A stretch of DNA of 64,000 nt from Clostridiales bacterium (GCA_022777455.1 JALFGI010000027.1:1-64000), one strand, 5' to 3'. Shown: positions 7,387-17,423, counted from the stretch's first letter. A program made the numbers and translations. The notes: generated from the sequence alone by a model not told the origin.

Positions 7387-7392
7387 TATAAT
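7387..7392 (+). promoter_or_regulatory. Candidate -10 box for the PBP1a operon
   Basis: TATAAT lies 86 bases before the PBP1a start codon. No good -35 hexamer is found at 16-18 bases upstream. The rest of 7207-7478 is AT-rich and holds no gene; a GC-rich inverted repeat CCGGCTTCCGTGGCCGG lies in the leader near 7443. Confidence 0.45.
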
Positions 7393-7478
7393 GATACGCA
7401 GGCATGTTCTGAATATGCCTGTTTCAAATTGACGGATTACCGTCCGGCTTCCGTGGCCGGAGTTTCGGAGGTTTTTCT

Positions 7479-10316
7479 ATGGCTAATCAAAATCAAAACA
7501 ACAGGCGGCGGAAAAAGATTCGGCAGGAGTGGAATCCCCACTGGTCGGTTAAGATTATCTACACTGCCGGTTCCACTTTGTTTTCTGCGGCTAAAATTGC
7601 TGTTGGCGCGGCTGCTACAGTGTTGCTGATCTGCCTTATCAGCGCTGTGGTTTTTGCGGGAGCCCTGGCGGAGTACCTTCAGAACGACATTCTGAAGGAA
7701 GCTCAGAACTGGTCCTATGAAGATTATGATATTGAGAAGACGTCCTATGTCCATTACGTGGATAATGACGGCAATATTCAGCTCCTTCAGCAGATCTACA
7801 CAACCACCGACCGTCAGCCCGCAACCTGGGATGAGATTCCCAAGGCGCTGATCGATGCAACGGTTGCAATTGAGGACAAGCGTTTTTATGAACATCAGGG
7901 CGTTGACTGGATCACAACAGTTAAAGCCTGCGCTAACATGTTCTTCGGCGGCGATTCCCAGTTTGGCGGCTCTACCATCACCCAGCAGCTGGTCAAAAAT
8001 ACCACTGACGAAAAGAGCATCACGGTTCAAAGAAAAGTTATGGAGATATTCCGTGCCCAGCTCCTGGAAAAGGAGTATGACAAGGATGTCATTATGAAGG
8101 AATATCTGAACCGAATCTATCTGGGGAAGGGATGCTACGGCGTCAAATCTGCGGCTGCAGCCTATTTCGGAAAGGAACTTCAGAGCCTTACGGTTGCTGA
8201 ATGCGCCAGCCTAATCAGCATCACCAATAACCCTTCCATGTTTAACCCCTATTCCACCAGTGTGTATATGTACAAGGGTGAAATGAGAGACGGTGCCGGA
8301 CGAAACCGCTACCGCCAGGAGAGTGTCCTGAGTGAAATGCTGAACCAGGGGTACCTTACCGAGGAAGAATATATCAACGCATACAATCAGCCTCTTGTCT
8401 TTAAGGATGGCATCGACGACGAAGACAGATGGGCGGTGTGTGACCATTGCGGCTATGGTGGTACGGTGAGTACCTATGGTCATGAAGGGGATCTGTATTT
8501 CTGCCCCCGCTGCGGTTCTCAGACTTCTGTCAGCCTGAATGCTTCCCAGCATATTTACAGCTGGTTTGTGGATACGGTCATTTTGGATGTTGCATCCGAT
8601 ATGGCTCTGCAGGACGGCTTTGTATGGGATGACATGGATCAGGCGGCCCGTAACTACTACCTGGAGAAAATTCAGAAAGGCGGCTACCACATCTATACCA
8701 CCCTTGATCTGGATGTTCAGAACCAAGTGGATGCCATTTACACCGATCTGAATAACATCCCTACCACCAGAAGCACGCAGCAGCTTCAGTCGGGCATCGT
8801 GGTGATTGACAATTCCACCGGTGATATCGTTGCCCTTGCAGGTGGTGTAGGAGAGAAGACGGACTTCTTTGCATACAACAAGGCCACGCAGGCCAAGCTG
8901 CAGACCGGTTCTTCTCAAAAGCCGCTGTCTGTTTATGCACCTGCCTTTGAAAAAGGCGGTTACAGCCCTGCTACGGTGATTCGGGATATGCCCCTGAGTT
9001 ATGACGGAGGTGCCTTCCCCAAGAACGACAGCCGTGTCTACAGCTATGCAAGAACAATTTTCAGCGGCATTGTTTCTTCCGTGAACACCATTGCCGCGAA
9101 TACCCTGAATCAGATCGGTACGGATTACAGCTTCAGCTTTGCAAAGTACAATTTCGGACAGAATTATCTGGTGGACCGTTATGTCTCCTCCAGCGGCATG
9201 AATATGTCAGATATTGCCATTTCTCCTTTGGCGCTTGGCGCTTTGACGGTGGGCTCCACGGTTCGCGAAATGTCCACGGCATATGCAACCTTTGCAAATG
9301 ATGGCGTGTATCGAACCTCCCGCACTTACACGAAAGTATACAATAGTGACGGTGAAATCGTACTGGACAACAAGCAGGAGAACAGACAGATCCTCAGCGA
9401 GAAGACTGTGAACTATATCAACTACTGCCTGTACAATGCGGCTAACAACGGTACCGGTACTGCCGCAGTTTTCCCTGGACAGAATATTGCCGGTAAAACC
9501 GGCACTACCTCCAGTAACCGTGACCGTTGGTTCTGTGGTTACACCAAATATTATACCGCAGCTGTTTGGTGCGGTTACAACCAGCCGGAACAAATCAATC
9601 TGACCAACAATTATTCAAACCCTGCCGCCCGTCTTTGGAAGATGGTGATGCAGCCCATTCACAATGGTCTGCCCCAGGTGGGACTATACAACGGCAATTC
9701 GTTCCGAAATGTCAGCGTCTGCCTTGACTCCGGAATGCTGGCCAGCGCTGCATGCAGCGGCGACGTGCGGGGAATCAATCGCGTGTCCTCCACCAACTGC
9801 TATCCTGAGGATGTCCCCACCGGCGTGTGTACCAAACATGTTCAGGTGGACTATTGTATCACCGGCGGCGGTGTGGCAACAGAGTACTGCCGTATGTTCC
9901 CGGATGCAGTGATTGAGACCCGTTCTCTGGTCAAATTGACCCCTGACGAGGTGAACGATATCCGCGCGGGGCTGCGCGTGGGCCTGGAGGATATCTATGG
10001 CAGTGACAGCTATGTATACTACGTTGACAGCTATGGAAATCCTCTCGTTTGGACCGGGTTCAGCGGCTATGCCAACAACACAGCAGGAACTCCCTATCTG
10101 ACCTGTCCGCTGCACAACCAGGAGTCTTTCCAGAATTTCCAGCCTGGCCCGGACTATGGCTTTGAAGATGGAAGCGGCAATATCATCTATCCGGACGATA
10201 ACAACGATTTCATTTATGATTTTGGCAATGGAACCGGCGGAATTTACGGCGACTATACCGACGGAAGCGACAACCTTTATGGGGATTATTCCGGCAATGG
10301 AGACGTGTTCTTCTGA
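7479..10316 (+). CDS. Class A penicillin-binding protein (PBP1a-type) with inserted zinc ribbon
   Basis: A 945-residue bifunctional peptidoglycan synthase: short basic cytoplasmic N terminus, one membrane helix near residues 33-60, GT51 glycosyltransferase (catalytic Glu132 in EDKRFYEHQG), then transpeptidase with SxxK at Ser478-Lys481, SVN at 534-536 and KTG at 673. It polymerises lipid II and cross-links stem peptides outside the membrane. Between the two catalytic domains sits C321-x2-C324 ... C342-x2-C345, a zinc-ribbon-like insertion not usual in PBP1a. The C-terminal region has more paired cysteines and ends in a Gly/Asp/Tyr-rich tail. GGAGG lies 7 bases before the ATG. A methyltransferase follows 29 bases later. 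Confidence 0.92.
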   Translation: MANQNQNNRRRKKIRQEWNPHWSVKIIYTAGSTLFSAAKIAVGAAATVLLICLISAVVFAGALAEYLQNDILKEAQNWSYEDYDIEKTSYVHYVDNDGNIQLLQQIYTTTDRQPATWDEIPKALIDATVAIEDKRFYEHQGVDWITTVKACANMFFGGDSQFGGSTITQQLVKNTTDEKSITVQRKVMEIFRAQLLEKEYDKDVIMKEYLNRIYLGKGCYGVKSAAAAYFGKELQSLTVAECASLISITNNPSMFNPYSTSVYMYKGEMRDGAGRNRYRQESVLSEMLNQGYLTEEEYINAYNQPLVFKDGIDDEDRWAVCDHCGYGGTVSTYGHEGDLYFCPRCGSQTSVSLNASQHIYSWFVDTVILDVASDMALQDGFVWDDMDQAARNYYLEKIQKGGYHIYTTLDLDVQNQVDAIYTDLNNIPTTRSTQQLQSGIVVIDNSTGDIVALAGGVGEKTDFFAYNKATQAKLQTGSSQKPLSVYAPAFEKGGYSPATVIRDMPLSYDGGAFPKNDSRVYSYARTIFSGIVSSVNTIAANTLNQIGTDYSFSFAKYNFGQNYLVDRYVSSSGMNMSDIAISPLALGALTVGSTVREMSTAYATFANDGVYRTSRTYTKVYNSDGEIVLDNKQENRQILSEKTVNYINYCLYNAANNGTGTAAVFPGQNIAGKTGTTSSNRDRWFCGYTKYYTAAVWCGYNQPEQINLTNNYSNPAARLWKMVMQPIHNGLPQVGLYNGNSFRNVSVCLDSGMLASAACSGDVRGINRVSSTNCYPEDVPTGVCTKHVQVDYCITGGGVATEYCRMFPDAVIETRSLVKLTPDEVNDIRAGLRVGLEDIYGSDSYVYYVDSYGNPLVWTGFSGYANNTAGTPYLTCPLHNQESFQNFQPGPDYGFEDGSGNIIYPDDNNDFIYDFGNGTGGIYGDYTDGSDNLYGDYSGNGDVFF

Positions 10317-10345
10317 GAAAAAGAGAGAAATGAGGAAAAACCAAA

Positions 10346-11212
10346 ATGATGTGGATTTCCGATGAATGGAAGGATTATCAGGTGCTTGACACCACTGACG
10401 GAGAACGGCTGGAACGATGGGGCGACTATATCCTGGTACGCCCCGATCCTCAGGTGATCTGGAGCACACCCCACGAAGCACCGGAGTGGAAGCGGTATGA
10501 TGCCCGCTATATCCGCTCCAATACCGGTGGTGGTCACTGGTCTGACCACCACCTACCAGAGCGCTGGCAGATCCGGTACAAGGATTATCTGATCTTTAAC
10601 GTAAAACCCATGAACTTCAAACACACCGGCGTTTTCCCGGAGCAGGCTGCGAACTGGGATTTCATCCGGCAGAAGGTGGCTTCTGCCAATCGGCCTGTCC
10701 GGGTGTTGAACCTGTTTGCCTATTCCGGCGGTGCCACTCTTGCGGCGGCAGCCGGCGGGGCAGAGGTGTACCATGTAGACGCCTCCAAGGGTATGGTGGC
10801 CTGGGCCAAGGAAAACGCGGTATCCTCCGGCCTGGCTGATCGGCCGATTCATTGGATCGTGGATGACTGCGGGAAGTTCATTCAGCGAGAGATCCGCCGA
10901 GGCCGCCGATATGACGGCATTATCATGGATCCCCCCAGCTATGGCCGGGGACCCAGCGGTGAGATCTGGAAAATGGAAACCAGTTTTTATCCGTTCCTGC
11001 AGGAGACTGCCAAACTGCTCAGTGATAACCCGCTGTTTGTGATCATCAATTCTTATACCACCGGCCTGGCTCCTTCCGCTGTAGCTTACGCCTCCGATGT
11101 TGTCTTTGGCAGTCGTTTTGGAGGAAAGACCGCAGCAGGGGAGCTGGGACTGCCGGTGAGAGAATCCGGCTTGATTCTGCCCTGCGGAGCAACGGGGCGG
11201 TGGACACCGTAA
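10346..11212 (+). CDS. Class I SAM-dependent RNA methyltransferase (RlmI/RlmK-like)
   Basis: A 288-residue enzyme of the Methyltrans_SAM type. VLNLFAYSGGATLAAA is the SAM-binding motif I, VYHVDASKGMVAWAKEN the acidic strand 2, and MDPPSYGRG the DPPxY catalytic motif seen in RlmI/RlmK-like enzymes. The family methylates rRNA; the target nucleotide cannot be read from the sequence. It lacks the N-terminal PUA domain of RlmI but keeps an N-terminal beta region (about 90 residues). AGGA lies 9 bases upstream of ATG. Its end is 11 bases before ecfA1, so it is probably transcribed with it. Confidence 0.82.
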   Translation: MMWISDEWKDYQVLDTTDGERLERWGDYILVRPDPQVIWSTPHEAPEWKRYDARYIRSNTGGGHWSDHHLPERWQIRYKDYLIFNVKPMNFKHTGVFPEQAANWDFIRQKVASANRPVRVLNLFAYSGGATLAAAAGGAEVYHVDASKGMVAWAKENAVSSGLADRPIHWIVDDCGKFIQREIRRGRRYDGIIMDPPSYGRGPSGEIWKMETSFYPFLQETAKLLSDNPLFVIINSYTTGLAPSAVAYASDVVFGSRFGGKTAAGELGLPVRESGLILPCGATGRWTP

Positions 11213-11223
11213 TGGAGGAGCAA

Positions 11224-12072
11224 ATGAAAGAGATTATTTCTGCGGAGAATCTTGCCTTCCGCTATCAGGGCCTTGACGACGCACCGGATGTTGTGGTTTT
11301 TGAAGATTTGAATCTTTCTATCGAAGAAGGAAGCTTTACCGCAATTCTGGGCACCAATGGCTGTGGCAAATCCACCCTGGCCAAGCATTTCAATTCTATC
11401 CTGCTGCCTTCCGGAGGTAAGGTTTACGTCTGCGGACTGGATACCTCCGATGCGGATCGGTTGATGGCAGTGCGTCGCAATGTGGGCATGGTGTTCCAAA
11501 ACCCGGACAACCAGATCGTTGCCAATGTGGTGGAAGAGGACGTGGCTTTTGGCCCGGAAAACCTGGGTGTCGCCAGCCCGGAAATCCGCCGCAGAGTGGA
11601 CGTGTCACTGAAGCAGGTTGGTATGTACGAATATCGGGAGCATGCGCCTCATTTGCTGTCCGGCGGTCAGAAGCAGAGAATTGCCATTGCCGGTGTGATT
11701 GCCATGGAGCCCCGGTGCATTGTACTGGATGAGCCAACGGCCATGCTGGATCCTCAGGGCAGAAAAGATGTCATGGACACCGTCATGAGGTTGAATCGTG
11801 AAAAGGGGATTACGGTTGTCCTGATTACCCATCATATGGACGAGGCAGCCCAGGCTGACCGGGTGGTAGTGCTGAACAAGGGGACCATAGCGGCGGATGG
11901 TACGCCCAGAGAAGTGTTTTCTCAGGTGAAACTGCTACATGACATCGGTCTTGCAGCACCGGACAGCATCGAGCTTTGCTGGGAGCTAAACAAGTGTGGT
12001 TTTGACCTGCCTCTGACTACGCTGGAACCGAAAGAATGTGCGCAGGCACTTTATGATTGGATAAAGGCCTGA
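11224..12072 (+). CDS. ecfA1: Energy-coupling factor transporter ATPase EcfA1
   Basis: A 282-residue ABC ATPase with Walker A GTNGCGKST, Q-loop FQNPDNQ, signature LLSGGQKQR, Walker B CIVLDEPTAMLDP and switch His in ITHHMDE. The FQNPDNQ Q-loop and tandem arrangement with a second ATPase and EcfT identify a group II energy-coupling factor module that powers vitamin or metal uptake with separately encoded S components. None of the S components is here, so the substrates are unknown. I use ATG 11224, which has GGAGG 6 bases before it; two in-frame ATGs at 11200 and 11212 lack that spacing. Confidence 0.93.
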   Translation: MKEIISAENLAFRYQGLDDAPDVVVFEDLNLSIEEGSFTAILGTNGCGKSTLAKHFNSILLPSGGKVYVCGLDTSDADRLMAVRRNVGMVFQNPDNQIVANVVEEDVAFGPENLGVASPEIRRRVDVSLKQVGMYEYREHAPHLLSGGQKQRIAIAGVIAMEPRCIVLDEPTAMLDPQGRKDVMDTVMRLNREKGITVVLITHHMDEAAQADRVVVLNKGTIAADGTPREVFSQVKLLHDIGLAAPDSIELCWELNKCGFDLPLTTLEPKECAQALYDWIKA

Positions 12073-12091
12073 AAGCGCGGGAGGAATCAAT

Positions 12092-12955
12092 TTGGAACCA
12101 ATTTTACAGGTGAAAGACCTGAATTACATTTACAGTGTCGGTACGCCTTTTGAACACAAGGCGCTGGAAAATGTTAATTTTTCATTGAATCGTGGAGAAT
12201 TTGTGGGTGTCATCGGTCATACCGGCTCCGGCAAATCCACACTGATGCAGCAGCTGAATGGTCTGCTGAAGCCCACCTCCGGACAGGTTCTGCTGGATGG
12301 TGTAGACATTTGGACGGACAAGAAAACAACTCGCCAGGCGCGCTTTCGGGTGGGCCTGGTGTTCCAGTACCCGGAATACCAGCTTTTTGAGGAGACGGTG
12401 TACAAGGATATCGCTTTCGGCCCCAAGAATATGGGACTGAGTCCGGAGGAAATCAACCGCCGGGTGCGGGAAGCAGCCGGCTTTGTTGGCATTACGGATC
12501 AGCAGCTTCAGGTGTCTCCTTTTGATCTTTCCGGCGGACAGAAGCGCCGTGTGGCAATTGCCGGTGTGATTGCCATGGAGCCGGAAGTTCTGATTCTTGA
12601 TGAACCCACGGCGGGACTGGACCCCGTTGGCCGCGCGGAAATCCTGGGTAATATCGAAAGTTATCGAAAAGCTAAAAATGCTACCATCATGATGGTCAGT
12701 CACTCCATGGAGGATGTAGCTGCAATGACGGACCGTCTGCTGGTGCTGTACGGTTCCCACCTGGCGATGGACGCCTCTCCGGCGGAGGTTTTTACCCATG
12801 CCCAGGAACTGGTGAACATGGGACTGAATATTCCTCAGGTGACACAGGTATTTCTGCATCTGAAGGAATTGGGACTGGACGTGGAAAATGTGTATACCAT
12901 CGCCCAGGCGGTAACGCTTCTGTCCAGGCTGAAGGAGGGGAAAGTCCATGCTTAA
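12092..12955 (+). CDS. ecfA2: Energy-coupling factor transporter ATPase EcfA2
   Basis: A 287-residue ABC ATPase partner of EcfA1: Walker A GHTGSGKST, Q-loop FQYPEYQLFEETV, signature DLSGGQKRR, Walker B LILDEPTAGLDP and switch region VSHSMEDVA. The FQYPEYQLFEETV stretch is characteristic of the EcfA2 subunit. Translation probably begins at TTG 12092, preceded by GGGAGG. It starts 19 bases after ecfA1 and overlaps ecfT by 8 bases, so the three subunits are made together in a fixed ratio. Confidence 0.93.
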   Translation: MEPILQVKDLNYIYSVGTPFEHKALENVNFSLNRGEFVGVIGHTGSGKSTLMQQLNGLLKPTSGQVLLDGVDIWTDKKTTRQARFRVGLVFQYPEYQLFEETVYKDIAFGPKNMGLSPEEINRRVREAAGFVGITDQQLQVSPFDLSGGQKRRVAIAGVIAMEPEVLILDEPTAGLDPVGRAEILGNIESYRKAKNATIMMVSHSMEDVAAMTDRLLVLYGSHLAMDASPAEVFTHAQELVNMGLNIPQVTQVFLHLKELGLDVENVYTIAQAVTLLSRLKEGKVHA

Positions 12956-13754
12956 AGACATTACCTTGGGTCAGTTTTTTCCCGGAAAATCTCCCATTCA
13001 CCGGATGGATCCCAGAACCAAGCTGATTCTCACGGTTGTTTACATTGTCGCACTGTTTATTGCCGACAATTGGTTCTCCTATCTCGTGATGATGGCCTTT
13101 CTCGTGTCCTGCATAAAAATATCCTCGATTCCCCCGAAATCCATCGTTCGCGGCATGAAGCCGTTGGTTTTTATTCTGATGTTTACCGCTATTCTGAATC
13201 TGTTTTACACGGATGGCGGCATTGTTCTCGTTCGCCTTGGTTCTCTGGCCATCACAACGGAAGGCCTGAAGAGAGCGTTTTTCATGATTTGGCGGATCAT
13301 GATGCTGATTTCCGGCACCTTCCTTCTGACCTATACCACTTCGCCCATCTCTCTGACGGATGGTCTGGAGAGCCTTTTGAATCCTCTGAAAAAGATTCAT
13401 GTACCGGTTCATGAGCTGGCCATGATGATGAGCATTGCTTTGCGGTTTATTCCTACCCTGATCGAGGAAACCGATAAGATTATGAATGCCCAGAAGGCCA
13501 GGGGAGCGGACTTTGAGAATGGCAGCATCATTGACCGCGCCAAAGCGCTGGTCCCTGTGCTGGTGCCATTGTTTATCAGTGCTTTCCGCCGGGCAGATGA
13601 GCTTGCCACTGCGATGGAGTGCCGCTGCTATCAGGGTGGTGAAGGCCGTACCAAAATGAAGCTGCTTCGCTATTCCCGGGTGGACATTCAGGCCTTTGGG
13701 ATTTGCGCCTGCCTTGTGGCTGCGGTCGTCACTCTGGCTGCCTTTGGGCTGTGA
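12948..13754 (+). CDS. ecfT: Energy-coupling factor transporter transmembrane protein EcfT
   Basis: A 268-residue membrane protein with about five hydrophobic segments. Two coupling helices carry the Ala-Arg-Gly motifs: QKARGADFE near residue 185 and the related MECRCYQGG near 223. EcfT links the EcfA1A2 ATPases to interchangeable S components. The N-terminal PIHRMDPRTKL segment is also family-typical. It overlaps ecfA2 by 8 bases and is followed 8 bases later by truA, the usual clostridial order. Confidence 0.93.
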   Translation: MLKDITLGQFFPGKSPIHRMDPRTKLILTVVYIVALFIADNWFSYLVMMAFLVSCIKISSIPPKSIVRGMKPLVFILMFTAILNLFYTDGGIVLVRLGSLAITTEGLKRAFFMIWRIMMLISGTFLLTYTTSPISLTDGLESLLNPLKKIHVPVHELAMMMSIALRFIPTLIEETDKIMNAQKARGADFENGSIIDRAKALVPVLVPLFISAFRRADELATAMECRCYQGGEGRTKMKLLRYSRVDIQAFGICACLVAAVVTLAAFGL

Positions 13755-13762
13755 GGTTGTTC

Positions 13763-14533
13763 ATGCGGAATATTGCCTTATTTTTGACATATCTTGGAAC
13801 AGCTTACCATGGTTGGCAGGTGCAGAAGAATCTTCCAACCGTGGCTGAAACCATGGAAAAAGCGGCTTCGATGGTGGTAGGTCATCCCGTTCATATGACA
13901 GGCTGCGGCAGAACCGATGCCGGTGTCCATGCCCGCTGCTATGTTGCCAATTTTCGAACCGACTCCACCATTCCGGTGGATCGGCTTCCTTATGCCCTGA
14001 ATACCCATCTTCCCTGTGATGTGGTTGTGACCAAGGCTTTTGAAGTCCATGATGGGTTCAATGCCATTGGGTCCTGCGTCAGAAAAGAATATACTTACCA
14101 GATATACAATTCCCGGCTGAAGGATCCTTTTTATGTGGACCGAGCTTGGTTTTATCCCAAGCATTTGGATGAAAGGATCATGCAGGAGGCTGCAAATCAG
14201 TTCGTTGGTACCCATGATTTTGCAGCCGTGCGCAGTGTGGGAACGGATGTGAAATCCACGGTGCGAACTGTATATTATTATCATGTGGAGCGCCGGGGAG
14301 ACTTGATCAACCTTCGTGTCTGTGCCAACGGATTCCTGTATAACATGGCCCGGGCCATGGCTGGAACGGTGGTATACTGCGCGGAGGGCAAAATACACCC
14401 GGAAGAAATCGGTAAAATCCTGGATTCCGGCAATCGTACTGCAGCGGGTCCCACGGTTCCTCCCGGAGGATTATACATGACCCACCTGTGGTATGACGAT
14501 GGAATAGAAAAATTTGAGTGCGCCAGCCGCTGA
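13763..14533 (+). CDS. truA: tRNA pseudouridine(38-40) synthase TruA
   Basis: A 256-residue pseudouridine synthase; the catalytic Asp is in GRTDAGVHA, and the N-terminal YLGTAYHGWQ and C-terminal GNRTAAGPTVPPGGLYM segments are typical. It converts U38-U40 in the anticodon stem-loop to pseudouridine. ATG 13763 has GAGG 7 bases upstream and lies 8 bases after ecfT, so it is the last gene of the ecf operon. Upstream in-frame ATG within ecfT would add about 20 unrelated residues. Confidence 0.94.
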   Translation: MRNIALFLTYLGTAYHGWQVQKNLPTVAETMEKAASMVVGHPVHMTGCGRTDAGVHARCYVANFRTDSTIPVDRLPYALNTHLPCDVVVTKAFEVHDGFNAIGSCVRKEYTYQIYNSRLKDPFYVDRAWFYPKHLDERIMQEAANQFVGTHDFAAVRSVGTDVKSTVRTVYYYHVERRGDLINLRVCANGFLYNMARAMAGTVVYCAEGKIHPEEIGKILDSGNRTAAGPTVPPGGLYMTHLWYDDGIEKFECASR

Positions 14534-14622
14534 AAGAGTTCATAATTTGTTTTTCCTTTTTATGCGCAGATATGTTATACTGCGCTCCAAAGGAGATTTC
14601 CTTGTAAAAGGAGTGAGAGAAT

Positions 14623-16907
14623 ATGCAGCCAAAAATGTGCGTAAAATGCAAGAAAAATGTTGCGGTGGTATTCATTACCAAGATCGATAATGGTAATACG
14701 CTGAATGAAGGCTATTGTCTGAAATGTGCCAGAGGACTGGGCGTTCCCCAGATTGACCAGGTTGTGAAGCAAATGGGCATTTCGGAGGATGACCTGGATA
14801 TGCTCAGTGATGAAATGAGTAGTATGTTCGGCCAGAGTGATTCCGAAGACGACGACAGCCCTGAAAGAAGAACGGCCACCTTCCCTCTGATGAATCAGCT
14901 TTTTGGAAGCGGCAATATGCCGATTCCGGGCCAGCCTGCCAGAAAGCAGGAGCCTCTCAAGGAGGAGTCCGAGGAAAAGAAAAAGAAGGGGAATAAAAAG
15001 CATAAATTTCTGGACAGCTACTGCATGGATCTCACCGGCAGAGCCAGAGCTGGAAAGCTGGATAAGGTTATCGGGCGGGATGTGGAGACAGAACGAGTCA
15101 TTCAGATCCTGAACCGCCGTCAGAAGAATAATCCCTGCCTGGTGGGTGAGCCCGGTGTTGGCAAGACCGCCATTGCCGAAGGCCTGGCCCAGCGAATTGT
15201 AGCCGGTGATGTTCCCTATAAGCTGCGGGATAAAGAAGTATTTCTCCTGGATTTGACGGCTCTGGTGGCTGGAACCCAGTTCCGCGGCCAGTTTGAAAGC
15301 CGGATGAAGAGCCTGATCACGGAAATCAAAGAATGCGGAAACATCATTCTGGTGGTGGATGAGGTTCATAACCTGGTGGGAGCCGGCGATGCCGAAGGCA
15401 GCATGAATGCAGCAAACATCCTTAAGCCGCCTCTGTCCCGGGGGGATATCCAGATTATCGGCGCAACCACGCACACGGAATATCGGAAATATATCGAAAA
15501 GGATGCCGCCTTGGAGCGTCGCTTCCAGCCTGTCACTGTAGCGGAACCTAACCTTGAGGAAGCCTGCCAGATCTTGCAGGGGATTTCCAAGACCTATGCC
15601 GAATATCACAGCGTTACCATTTCTCCGGAGATTGCCCGGCAGTGCGTGGTGCTTTCTGAGCGTTACATCACTGATCGGTTCCTGCCTGACAAAGCCATTG
15701 ACCTGCTGGATGAGGCTTGCTCCGATGTAAACCTGCGGAGCAAGGAACTGTCCAGACTTGCGGAACTGCGCAAGGAACGGGATGACTATGAGCTGGAGCT
15801 TCGGATGATGAATGAAGATGCCGAGAACCAGAACTTCGAGCGCATGGCTACCATCCGCAGCAAGCTCTGCCGAATTGCAGGAGAGATTGAGGAACTGGAA
15901 AAGCAGCCTCTTCCTGCGGTAACCATGGAAAACCTGGCCAGAATCATCGAGCTTTGGACGAAAATTCCCGCCTCGAAGATCAAAGCGCAGGAATACCAGC
16001 AGATGAAGCAGCTGCCCGACCGCTTGAGGGAGCATATTGTTGGCCAGGATGAGGCAGTTGACGCTGTTGCCAGAGCCATTCGACGTAATCGGGTGGGCAT
16101 TTCTCCCAAGAAGCGGCCCGTGTCCTTTATTTTTGTGGGACCTACCGGTGTCGGTAAAACAGAGCTGGTGAAGCGTCTCGCTTCCGAACTGTTTGACAGT
16201 GTGGATAGTCTTATTCGGCTGGATATGTCCGAATACATGGAAAAGCACACAGTATCCAAGCTGATTGGTTCGCCCCCTGGTTATGTGGGTTATGACGAAG
16301 CAGGACAGCTTACCGAGCAGATTCGCCGCAGACCCTACAGTGTGGTACTCTTTGATGAGATTGAGAAGGCGCATCCTGATGTTCTGAACATTTTGCTTCA
16401 GGTGCTGGATGATGGTCGGATTACCGATTCTCAGGGCCGTGTGGTCAATTTTGAGAATACTGTCATTGTAATGACTCCAACGCAGGTTCCGAGGGTGTTG
16501 CCAGTAGTATGGGCTTTGGTCGGACCCAGCAGGATCAGGTGAAGGAAAAGACCATGAAAGCCCTGCAAGGCTTCCTGCGGCCGGAATTCCTGAATCGCGT
16601 GGATGAGATCATTACCTTTAACCATTTGTCTGAGGAGAATTTCCTGAAGATTGCGGACATCATGTTGATCGAACTCCGCGACAGCCTGGAAAGCAGGGGA
16701 CTCCGCTTTACATGGGATGATTCCCTCCGGGAATACCTGGTAAAAGAGGCGTATTCGGTGACTTATGGCGCCAGAAACCTGCGCCGTACCATCCAGCGCA
16801 GTTTGGAAGACCCCATCAGCGAAGCCATTATCGACAGCTTTGAAAACCCAATCAGCGGCATTCATGCCTATCTTGACAACGGCGAAGTAAAGCTTAAAAC
16901 AGAATAA
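14623..16907 (+). pseudogene. ClpE/ClpC-type AAA+ Clp ATPase, interrupted by a one-base frameshift
   Basis: The frame beginning at 14623 encodes an N-terminal zinc finger (CVKC ... CLKC, residues 6-35) like ClpE, then AAA-1 (Walker A GEPGVGKT, Walker [10 protein letters not shown]) and AAA-2 ([22 protein letters not shown]). The protein departs from the family at [10 protein letters not shown], where IVMTSNAGSE is expected. Dropping back one base at about 16474-16479 (ACTCCAAC, expected AC-N-TCCAAC) restores [16 protein letters not shown] and continues through the D2-small domain to 16907. Whole length would be about 761 residues. Such unfoldases feed ClpP or disaggregate proteins. A single-base error in assembly is as likely as a real mutation. 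A TATACT -10 box is at 14576-14581; no clear -35. Confidence 0.85.
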
Positions 16908-16908
16908 A

Positions 16909-16945
16909 ATTATGAGGCAGCCTCTTTGCGAGGTTGCCTCATAAT
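16909..16945. terminator. Bidirectional terminator between clp gene and tspO
   Basis: ATTATGAGGCA (16909-16919) pairs with TGCCTCATAAT (16935-16945), extended by CCTC/GAGG. Convergent genes lie on both sides. Confidence 0.8.
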
Positions 16946-16949
16946 ACTA

Positions 16950-17423
16950 TCATCGATTCAGCAGCCAAGTCTGCTCATTTAGAAGCACGGCAAATGAGAG
17001 CCATAGCAGGTATGGAATTTGAAGTTTGCCAGCCAGGTTGTCCAGTTTTTGAAATGCCAGAAGCATTGCAAATACGAGAATCCACAGAGCCATCAAAAGC
17101 ATTAAAGCTGGACCGTAGGCTTTGGCGTTAAAGAAAATCAACGGCCAGAAAAGGTTTAAAATCAGTTGAGCTGCGAACAGAATTTCTGCTTGTTTTCTTT
17201 CGGAACTGCTGGTGCTTCGGATTCGTGCTATGCCGATGCCCATCAGTGCGTATAGAATTGTCCATACAATTGGGAAGAAAAAGGCGGGAGGAGAGAACCC
17301 TGGTTTAACAGCGTTTTGGGCATATTCTCCCATTCCTTCCATGCTTAGCAGTCCGGACAGTAGACCAGTAGCTTCAATAATCAGAATCCAAAACAAGTAG
17401 GATTTCATAGTATTCTTTATCAA
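16950..17423 (-). CDS. TspO/MBR family tryptophan-rich sensory protein
   Basis: A 157-residue membrane protein with five hydrophobic helices and the TspO signatures KPGFSPPAFFFPIVWTILYALMG and NLFWPLIFFNAKAYGPAL (quoted in part). The family binds porphyrins and cholesterol-like ligands and is linked to tetrapyrrole handling and stress; the role in anaerobes is unclear. Start: TTG 17423 has GGTGAT 5 bases before it, while the ATG at 17408 has no good ribosome-binding site; both are possible. It stands alone, convergent with the clp gene. Confidence 0.88.
   Translation of the reverse strand: MIKNTMKSYLFWILIIEATGLLSGLLSMEGMGEYAQNAVKPGFSPPAFFFPIVWTILYALMGIGIARIRSTSSSERKQAEILFAAQLILNLFWPLIFFNAKAYGPALMLLMALWILVFAMLLAFQKLDNLAGKLQIPYLLWLSFAVLLNEQTWLLNR

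Noticed and set aside
11224..13754. ECF transporter considered incomplete
   Set aside because: Group II modules normally have their S components elsewhere, so absence here is expected.
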